Positions 58,701 through 64,000 of a stretch of 64,000 nt of DNA are shown here, piece after piece. Source of the DNA: Kalmanozyma brasiliensis GHG001 (Eukaryota > Basidiomycota > Ustilaginomycetes > Ustilaginales); the NCBI RefSeq assembly GCF_000497045.1, contig NW_015961953.1, forward strand, positions 1 to 64,000. The letters run 5' to 3'. Position 1 is the stretch's first letter; each line of letters starts with the position of its first letter. The position numbers were made by a program, and so were the translations under genes. The notes under the pieces were generated by a model. It was not told the DNA's origin, searched no databases, and saw only the letters and a program-made list of their open reading frames with translations.

Positions 58701-59613
58701 TGGCTGCCGAGGTGCGCGCCGAGCCTCGAGCTTCGGCGTTGTTCGAATCGAGGCCAGTCATGGCGGAAGTGGAAGACGAAGAAGCTTCGGCGGTGCTAGT
58801 CTTGCCGCGAGAGCGAAGCGAGTAGGGCGAGGTCGAAGGGGTACGAGACGAGGAGTCGCCGGATCCAGATGCCTTGGGGTTGGGCTTCTGACGCTTGCTG
58901 CTTGGCTTATCTGCCGATGCGGGCGAGGGCGTGGAGCGAGAAGCGGAGGGCTTTTCGGATGTCTTTTGAGCGTTGCTGGAGGAAGCTTTGCGCTCTCCCT
59001 TTGCAGAGGTCGAAGTCGAGGAAGTCGAAGTGGCGAGGTCGGTGACAGGTGTATCCGAAATCGCTTTGGCCTTGCCTTTGCCCTTGCGTCCCGAGGACGA
59101 TGTGGAAGCGGAGCTCGCGGCGAGGTTGTTGGACGATGAAGCGGACGATACGCCTGCACCAGCCCGTGAGGGGGTGGCTTGAAGGGGCGCCAAGGTGGTA
59201 GAGGGGGAGGCCAGGGAAGAACCGGGCGAAGAGACGAGTGACTTGCGACGAGCAGAAGAGGGGCGGGAGGACAGGGAGGAAACGGCCGTTGCAGGTGTCA
59301 CGGGCGCCGAGAGTAGGCTGCTAGAAGAGGTGGAGAAGGGCGATTGGCTGCGAGCGTCGAAGATGTCGTCGGTGTGGGGTGTAGCGGCCGAAAGCCTTCG
59401 ACTTCTGCGGAGGCCTGTGTCGACGTCTGCTGGTGCACTGCAAGAGGTGGCGACAGCGGTAGAAGCGCCGATGACGTTGTCGAGAGTCGCAGATGACGCA
59501 GAGACGGTGTTCAAGGAAGAGTGTGCGCCGGCCGAAGTGGTTGCGGAGGATTGATTGGAGGTGCGGGCTTTAGAAGGGGAGCTGGACTTGTTACGCCTGC
59601 GATCGACAGGCAT
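52795..59613 (-). CDS. UFD4: HECT E3 ubiquitin ligase, UFD4/TRIP12 family
   Basis: A 2272-aa ligase of the ubiquitin-fusion-degradation and N-degron pathways. Residues 1-~330 are Ser/Ala/Lys-rich and disordered. An acidic island at ~365-430 precedes the armadillo-like array (~445-720, GLSTRFRSLLTSLRNETDST and following), which is the TRIP12/UFD4 hallmark. A long variable region follows, with Ser/Ala-rich and acidic segments. The HECT domain covers about the last 370 residues, with RISRGNLLASAFKVFELYGS leading to VEYFEEVGTGLGPTLEFYSL. The thioester cysteine is C2239 in LPSVMTCVNYLKMPNYSS, and the usual C-terminal tail is present. No intron interrupts the 6.8-kb frame, making this the largest gene in the window. 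Confidence 0.94.
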   Translation of the reverse strand: MPVDRRRNKSSSPSKARTSNQSSATTSAGAHSSLNTVSASSATLDNVIGASTAVATSCSAPADVDTGLRRSRRLSAATPHTDDIFDARSQSPFSTSSSSLLSAPVTPATAVSSLSSRPSSARRKSLVSSPGSSLASPSTTLAPLQATPSRAGAGVSSASSSNNLAASSASTSSSGRKGKGKAKAISDTPVTDLATSTSSTSTSAKGERKASSSNAQKTSEKPSASRSTPSPASADKPSSKRQKPNPKASGSGDSSSRTPSTSPYSLRSRGKTSTAEASSSSTSAMTGLDSNNAEARGSARTSAAKAKASAKSRRASTSGSTRSTRSTHQLGCSDEAGDDEDVHMSDASKQQPVGIVEEPMDNDPHDAEEGLHIDDEHFEDLDQDEDDLDEDDEDEEDRDDDEDGEDRPSGAADELSAFGDNDDDDIVEDDGDHGGAGAFGLNLRAMAGYMSGLSTRFRSLLTSLRNETDSTAQMVALQELSELLSVSTEDTLAGYFPTNSYVKELVYILGGPKPERNDVGGKSAKIESVDDGLDDEMKAVLAAAAAADMEEDSGEKMLLACRCLANLIEAMPYAAHSVVANGAIPILNAKLMEITFIDLAEQVLQTLEKISQDYPSSIVKEGGLSAILQYLDFFNIHIQRTAMTAAANCCRKLTPEYLGMVRDVMPIIQNVLTYSDQRLVESACKCVVRIVESYRTYPELLEQLLTGELLSALNNLLLPASSSPSSNTTLGASVYTDVLKALGTACRSSPRLAVVLLENNIVETLYHLLTGSPAPTGSAGAPATHGVKLESEQASGPESAAETAAVAVVPEASAEGFGSAVAVADMAVLQNLAQRPKEQIQEALSLVGELLPPLPRDGVFDPRGYNEKAYLKRTAARKSAPAARVGEERTASDASAHTSTASTRPPNSRSSSTRSKTASRPKTEKELSREAAQSKRIEMLQSRTALVKRFTSLVLPTLVEVYAASVALHVRHKAINGILKIISFVDPESLGETLDNVPLASFLAAILSSRDHPTLVNGALQIVELLTEKLPSLYTALLRREGVMWEIDDIASQTPSVRPASNGESTSGEGERGTTTAQPLTLPRAASGTSALAIDAAANAAGMGLSSGSSLARLIAAASASGQGSGLVDALNARHSSSTSSTSAFNAQASAEATDASIWRARVLRDKFSAEASSSEGAQSAAQALEHIKDLVKRLSAASADGREADAQDVLQQVSSLFSRSDEPISSFELLRSGLVESLYSFATSSDGGIPLAQRRSLLISTLMDTDTETSQSGANVLVRRLQEALSRLENVEITTALSGSSDEVRKSPSAMLGRQLRLRLQAEDSTDIPRSCNNIIVTIHAVATFQSLSDYLRPKIAVSSGASGASSGSGAGAAGSSASSRLSSVLAAFAAATSGSGGFPELGGSSSALSSLRDANASSSSKDQSAKDGSKSEETGSLSNDLGKGKQDADGKAESKQAGQASESASAEAIRDAEAREEARALARHLFGAGDGPSAATDGEGNGTDANNTNGADDEALARSLMEGLLQGAEFDDDEGFTDEEGFDEEILQSEIPADGANGASGGLGAADGSDAADKTINLDVEKEGGKIVAKTPEGTRIATPNNGSGTPKPSDSTAAGASASAASGSSSSATASPAKPSSYASALQKKPSDWHLEFSIGSEKLDLDTTIYGAVHRFETSQARDQSQSIVSTLHGGSKHIWSNVYTVRYKKVSGADSKSGAEATPEPTSAESAAVELPASVKEDAPYAKLLQLLAVLHSLNMEWREVSRAGAVSTGVEQTTHAPSASLAESAFVNNKLTAKLNRQLEEPMIVASACLPAWSTDLPKCFPFLFPFEARFAFLQSTSFGYARLLTRWQALHSRNQEPGSSSSSRLDDSFGFLGRLQRQKVRISRGNLLASAFKVFELYGSNSSVLEVEYFEEVGTGLGPTLEFYSLVSKEFARRDLKLWRDSRAGGSSEDGSQYVFSPLGLFPAPLLVAGSELEQGATASTSESGEASGSIQKRLQAFRILGQFVAKALLDSRIIDCNFSPVFMRAALNQHVAPTLATLSAVDPTLARSLSSMRQMPAEEIESLGLDFTLPGYESIELHPGGREETVTGANVEQYVSEVLDLTLQKGVRAAVRAFRQGFSLIFPISAMTSFTADELVMLFGNTEEDWSEATLLASLKPDHGLNSDSPTFRDIITIMASFDVSQRREFLQWLTGSPKLPIGGFSGLHPQLTIVKRPHEAPLTPDDYLPSVMTCVNYLKMPNYSSRDKMRERLQTAMKEGSTSFHLS

Positions 59614-61401
59614 CGATGAGACTGGTCACAGATGCTCCCAAAGCTTCGAGGAAGGGTGCGCGAATCCAGATGCAGATCGGGGCGGATCAGTGATGTCGAT
59701 CGGTTGATGATCGCGCCAAAGGTCTGCGTATTGAGACGATGCTAATCGTGAGGTGCATGCATCAAATAGTAGACTGCTGGTCACTGAGTAGGAGCGAGGA
59801 ACGGCTCGCGTGATTGCTTTGTCGATGATACTGGAGGGATGTAATGCTGAATGGTGTGGGCGGGATGGTGGTGGAAGGTGGGAAGTGAGGAGGGATCAAA
59901 GGGTCAAGTCTGGAAGCATTGAAGATCTGAAACAGCCGGACGAGTGACGAACAGAAAGCGAGATCAGCGATTGGCCGTAGCAAAGTTGTCTGTCGCTGAT
60001 CCGTCTGCGGTGCGTGTTGAGTGGTGATGGTGAAAGGGGAAGGTGCAAGTCAGAAGGGACGAAGAAATGCGGTCGCCGGCTGAGTTGACGGCTGAAGCTG
60101 CGTGTTAACGTTAGTCACCAGAGAGGCGTGCGAGTGCGTGATGAGACAGATTGCTGCTGTTGTTGCTGGTGCACGCAAGTCACACGCAGTTGCAAGTGGA
60201 GCAGAATTGAGCAACGGCAGCGAGCAGCAGCAGAGGCAAAGAAGCGGTGCAGGCCAGCCGGCGCTAGGCTTGGCCAGGCCAATCCGTGAATCGTGGCTCA
60301 CTCTCACCCTCAGGGTCTTCGGTTTCTCGCACCGAGAAGCTTTGCAAAAAATGCGCCCAATCGCAGCTTGCAGGCCACAGGAAGAACAAAAGGCAGGGCG
60401 CTGACATGGCTGAGTCCGCGATGTGCTGCCCTGCAAACCTCAACGATCCGAGAGCGCGCAGAGACCTTCTTCGCTGCCGAACCATTCCCTTGCGACTCCC
60501 TCTCTACCGTCACATTGAATCGACTCAACGCTCAGTGACGAGTCACGCTTCGGTCGAGCGTCGACTCAGCTGTCTCTTCAAGGTGCAAATGGCTTGATGA
60601 AACTCAGCCTTGTGGGGACGTGTGACGGCACGGGAGCATGTGGGTCGTCGGCGATTTCAATTTGTAGATTCGCCCGATCAGCTAAGAGGGTGCTGCGGCG
60701 CTGCGAGCCCACCATCGGCGAAAAAAGGGCAACAAAGGGTCTCAGAAGCCTCAGTCAGGGTCCAATCGTCACCGTGAATCGTTGCCCTCGTCTGTGTGTG
60801 GCGCTGCTGTCGGGCTAGGGCCAGAAGGGTCCTCGACAAAAAGAAGCGCTCCAAATTCGACTGACTGCCCCTCTATCGCCCTCTTCACGAGGCACCTCGT
60901 CATGCGCACAGTCGTTGCTTCAGGCTGATAGCATGATCGATGCGACAAACAGATGGTAATGCTGATGTGATTCCGTACAAATACAATTGGTAGGATGAAG
61001 ATGAGGTGGTGTGTTTGCGCAGGCGCAGAATAGAGGCTAGGTGATGGCAAGAAGGGAAGAGATGAGACATCCGCAACAGTCAGTATCATTTTGCACTTCC
61101 AGATTGCTCTCATCGCTGCTGCTGCGTCTGGCTGTTCCCTGGCGAACTTGCGAGACCGCCATACGAATCAGAAGTGTAGGTTTCATCGAGCCGAAGGCGC
61201 CAGGGCTTGCCGGCTAGCGAGCCCCGTTGTACCGACATCCAAAGATGCAGGGACGCCAACGACCATCAGGCGCAAATTACACGAGTACCATCATGCGAAG
61301 CGGCAGTTCCTCCAAGTACGCCAGCAGCAAGAGTAGAGCGAGAAGCAGATATACTCACTGTTTGGAGGTGGTTTTGTCGAGCGAGAAAGGCGCGACGGCT
61401 C
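59614..61401. other. 1.8-kb gene-poor region between the UFD4-like and Dbp4 genes
   Basis: This contains the HECT ligase promoter and the Dbp4 3' UTR. Short frames on both strands (for example 60050-60436 and 60286-60597) have no GC3 bias or homology. No RNA gene was recognised. It is a candidate place for non-coding transcripts only because of its length. Confidence 0.5.
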
Positions 61402-64000
61402 TCAAGCGTCGCCTGCGAGCAGCCGCAGGGCCAACTCTTCCTCCTGCTCGAGCTTGCTCTTCTTGCTTTGAGTGGGTGCGGTCTTGCGACGCTTGGCAGC
61501 AGGAGCTTCAAATGCCATCTGAGCTTCGTCGTCATCGCTATCGTCGTCGTCGTCGTCTTCCTCGTCGGAAGAGAGCTCAAAGTCGGGCGTCTCATAGCCG
61601 TCCGAGCGGTTGTCGATGGGCGCCAACACGGCTCTGCCGCCAGCGTCAGCGTCGTCGTCGTCATTGTCGTCGTCGTCCGAGTCATCGTCAAGAGCCTTCT
61701 CGCGCTCCTTCTGTCGACGACGCTTCTCGCGACGCTTCTCCTTGGCCAGCTCCTTGTCCTTGACATCGGCCTCTTGCATGCGCTCGCGTTCCTCCAGCTC
61801 CCAGCGCTGTGCCTGCGTCCTGGCATCGCCTTGCTGGTTGAACGCTTCCTCGTCCTGCAGCTCGTACAAAGCGTGCGCTTCGCCGTCCTCGTCAAAGACG
61901 AGCTTCTCGCCGATCCCGCGCTTTCCAGCCAACGCCAACGCTTTCTTGCTCTGACCCATAGCCAGCTTGCGCTTGGACAAATTCTCGGTGGCGTCCGCTT
62001 TGGCTTGCTCCATGCTGACGGGCAGATCATCTCCGCCACCGATACCGTACGCATCTCCGTCATCCTCGAGCGCGTGATCAGCTCGCTTGAGCGTCAGGAA
62101 GTCGTCGCCAGCATCTACACTGGTAGCCGTGATGCTTGCCTTGGATGTCAGCTTTGGCTTTCGGAGCGCCCCCGCGGTATCGTCGTCGCTGTCGTTATCG
62201 CTCGACTCCTCCGAATCCGAAGTGTCACTGCCGATGAGGCGATCCTCCTTGCGTTGCCCTGCGGAGCGGCCGTAACGAGTCTCCTCATTGCCTTCTTCAT
62301 CGCCATCGTCCGAAGTGGCATCAGAATCTGAATCGTCCCCGCTCGCGTCCGAACCGTCACTGCTCGCCGCCGAGGAGTCATCGTCGGCGATAAGTTTGGC
62401 GTAGTGCTCGCTGAGAATGTCCTGATTCTTGCGTTCGAACATGCGGTCGTACTTGGTGCGCACCTTGCCGTTCTTGTCTGTGCCTTCGTCCGAGTCGCTT
62501 CCATCTTCTTTGCCACTGTTGCCAGTCTGTTCAGCAGCCTTGTAAGCGGCAGCCTTCTTCGCCTTGGCTGCTTCTTTGACGAACTTGACTTTGGGTGCAC
62601 CTGGCAGACCCAGGGAGGCCGCGAAGGGTTCCAGCGGCAAAGCTGTGACATCGAAGATATCCTTGTTCTTCTGCAGATGGATGGAGCGGACGTAAGAGAC
62701 GAAAGCCTTCTGCGCAAGATGCTTGATCTGAGGCTCTTGGAACGCAAAGGCTTGCAGTTGGTTCTGAATGCTCTGCGTCTTGCTCTCCTTGGGCTTGATG
62801 CGACCGATGGGGATGTTCTTGGTAGCCAATGCTTCGAGGATGCCCTTCTCTTCGCTAGGAAGGACGAAGAGCAGACTGTTACCCTTGGCAGTGTATCGAG
62901 CGGTTCGGCCAACGCGGTGGATGTAGGTGTCGACGTCCTCCGGAACGTCGAGCTGTATGACCCAGTCGACAGCGGGAAAGTCAAGACCGCGCGCAGCAAT
63001 GTCGGTGGCGAACAAGAGGGCGTGCTGCGTCTTTGTGAATTGCGTGAAGATCTGCAGACGCTTGGCCTGCTTCTGTTTTCCGTGCAGCGCCATGAGACTG
63101 ACACCTGGTCGCAGCTTGCAGAACGTTTCGTGAGCGAATTGGACCTGACGGCACGAGCTCATAAAGACGAGCGCCTTGCATTTGGTGTGAGTGCGAATGA
63201 AGGAGTAGAGCAGGTCGAGCTTCTTTTCTAGCTCGACAAGCATGTAATGCTGCTCCAGGCCTCGCGGCGTGGAGCCTTCGTTCTCGGGCTCGCGGACAGC
63301 CACGTACTCGGGATCTTGCAGCGACAGTCTTGCCAGATCCTTGACACGCTTGGTCTGTGTTGCGGAGAAGAGCATGGTCTGGCGGTCACGAGGAAGGTTC
63401 TCGACGATTGCGTTGAGAGTGCGCGAGAAGCCCATGTCAAGAATGCGATCCGCCTCGTCCAGGACCAGTACTTGGAGATTGGACGTGTCGAAGCCAAGGG
63501 TCTGGTCCATGTGCTGCAAAAGCCGACCTGGTGTCGCGACCAGAATGTTCATGCGTGACAAGCGGTCCTTCTCCTGCTTGACATCCTTGCCACCGATGAC
63601 GAGACCCGCCGAGAAGGTGTGATAGGGTCCAACCTTGCGGAGAACCTCGAAGATCTGAATGGCCAGCTCTCGGGTTGGCGAGATGATCAGCCCGCCAAGA
63701 CCGTCAGAGGGACCCCACTTCTTTCGAAATAGAAGCTCAAGGACTGGTATCAAAAACGCCAACGTCTTTCCAGACCCTGTCCTCGCTGCTCCCAGAACGT
63801 CCTTGCCCTTGAGCGACAGGGGGAGGGATTTGGCCTGAATGTCGGTCATGTCGGTATAGCCTGCCTTCTTGAGTCCTCTTCGTGTGCGATCGGACAGTGG
63901 CAGCTGAGCGAAGTGCTTCAACTCACCCGATGCTACGAAGCTACTTGCGCCCTGTTCGAGCTGAGCAATCTCGGCATCTTCGGTCTGCCTCTTGAGTTTT
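61402..64000 (-). CDS. DBP4: DEAD-box RNA helicase Dbp4/Hca4 (DDX10), 5' end beyond the window
   Basis: An ATP-dependent RNA helicase for small-subunit rRNA processing, needed to release U14 snoRNA from pre-rRNA. The frame runs off the right edge; at least 27 codons precede the TTG-AAG codons at 63921, so the true ATG is outside. Motifs are intact: Q-motif region GYTDMTDIQAKSLP, Walker A AARTGSGKT (63790-63763), PTREL, DEAD (63459-63448), SAT, ARGLDF and HRVGRTAR. After the helicase core a DUF4217-type region is followed by a long acidic and Lys-rich tail with a coiled-coil stretch (KDKELAKEKRREKRRRQKER). The order matches Dbp4/DDX10 rather than DDX18/Has1. Confidence 0.93.
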   Translation of the reverse strand, partial: KLKRQTEDAEIAQLEQGASSFVASGELKHFAQLPLSDRTRRGLKKAGYTDMTDIQAKSLPLSLKGKDVLGAARTGSGKTLAFLIPVLELLFRKKWGPSDGLGGLIISPTRELAIQIFEVLRKVGPYHTFSAGLVIGGKDVKQEKDRLSRMNILVATPGRLLQHMDQTLGFDTSNLQVLVLDEADRILDMGFSRTLNAIVENLPRDRQTMLFSATQTKRVKDLARLSLQDPEYVAVREPENEGSTPRGLEQHYMLVELEKKLDLLYSFIRTHTKCKALVFMSSCRQVQFAHETFCKLRPGVSLMALHGKQKQAKRLQIFTQFTKTQHALLFATDIAARGLDFPAVDWVIQLDVPEDVDTYIHRVGRTARYTAKGNSLLFVLPSEEKGILEALATKNIPIGRIKPKESKTQSIQNQLQAFAFQEPQIKHLAQKAFVSYVRSIHLQKNKDIFDVTALPLEPFAASLGLPGAPKVKFVKEAAKAKKAAAYKAAEQTGNSGKEDGSDSDEGTDKNGKVRTKYDRMFERKNQDILSEHYAKLIADDDSSAASSDGSDASGDDSDSDATSDDGDEEGNEETRYGRSAGQRKEDRLIGSDTSDSEESSDNDSDDDTAGALRKPKLTSKASITATSVDAGDDFLTLKRADHALEDDGDAYGIGGGDDLPVSMEQAKADATENLSKRKLAMGQSKKALALAGKRGIGEKLVFDEDGEAHALYELQDEEAFNQQGDARTQAQRWELEERERMQEADVKDKELAKEKRREKRRRQKEREKALDDDSDDDDNDDDDADAGGRAVLAPIDNRSDGYETPDFELSSDEEDDDDDDSDDDEAQMAFEAPAAKRRKTAPTQSKKSKLEQEEELALRLLAGDA

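Noticed and set aside
60729..60737. Second possible pheromone response element (ACAAAGGGT)
   Set aside because: It differs from the ACAAAGGGA core at the last base and is not near a mating-related gene.
61207..62331. 374-codon + strand ORF with hydrophobic Val/Ile/Leu runs, looking like a membrane protein
   Set aside because: It is antisense to the acidic Asp/Glu-rich tail of Dbp4; GAC/GAG-rich codons read backwards as GTC/CTC, giving false hydrophobic segments.
1..64000. tRNA, rRNA, snRNA, transposon or CRISPR features
   Set aside because: I looked for B-box-like GGTTCGANTCC, U6-like cores, long terminal or inverted repeats, transposase/reverse transcriptase motifs and regularly spaced repeats, and found none I could defend by eye.

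Overview
The window looks like nuclear DNA of a basidiomycete smut fungus (Ustilaginaceae; Ustilago/Sporisorium type). The reasons are dense, mostly intronless, GC3-rich genes, a few short introns (71-91 bp) with GTGAGT/GTAAGC donors and CTGAC branch sites, long Ser/Ala-rich disordered tails, and fungal-only families (Zn2Cys6 regulator, KAR9, Nsp1, GPI-anchored Ser/Thr-rich wall protein). The species is an inference. No transposon, rRNA, tRNA, CRISPR array or secondary-metabolite cluster was recognised. About 25 confident or probable protein genes are present, and much of the work was resolving introns.

Layout. 1-1.15 kb: AT-richer left edge with telomere-like CCCTAA units that does not resemble the rest. 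1.2-6.5 kb: KAR9-like microtubule protein with a GAS2/GAR domain, mitochondrial ribosomal protein bL27m and the import channel TIM23 (the last two divergent). 6.8-13.8 kb: Zn2Cys6 transcription factor, splicing factor Rds3/PHF5A with a 16-nt terminal coding exon, and an ELMO/CED-12 protein. 14.3-21.4 kb: COQ4 (one intron), ceramide glucosyltransferase, argininosuccinate lyase and mitochondrial GatA. 23-26.8 kb: a four-exon tropomyosin (ATG-only coding exon plus a 15-nt microexon; 161 aa) and a kinesin-14. 27-34 kb: Bfr2/AATF, nucleoporin Nsp1 and an unrecognised 868-aa Ser-rich protein. 36-43.7 kb: mitochondrial uL2m (RML2), a DNAJC9-type J-protein, an SMP3-type GPI mannosyltransferase, an unrecognised N-anchored Lys-rich protein and a small GPI-type surface protein. 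43.8-59.6 kb: TTC27/Emw1, a probable Bud27/URI and a very large UFD4/TRIP12 HECT ligase. 61.4 kb to the right edge: DEAD-box helicase Dbp4/DDX10, cut by the window at its 5' end.

The genes do not form one pathway; this is a housekeeping stretch. Loose themes are: five nuclear genes for mitochondrial function (bL27m, TIM23, COQ4, GatA, uL2m); a cytoskeleton set (KAR9-like, tropomyosin, kinesin-14, ELMO); and ribosome biogenesis, RNA or chaperone factors (Bfr2, Dbp4, TTC27, Bud27, Rds3). Divergent pairs sharing 300-700 bp promoters and convergent pairs 55-340 bp apart are frequent.

I did not find a convincing undescribed multi-gene system. The best leads are the unusual exon structures (tropomyosin, Rds3), an exact pheromone-response-element match upstream of the karyogamy-family gene, a GC3-rich 45-codon ORF upstream of ARG4, and the foreign-looking left edge.
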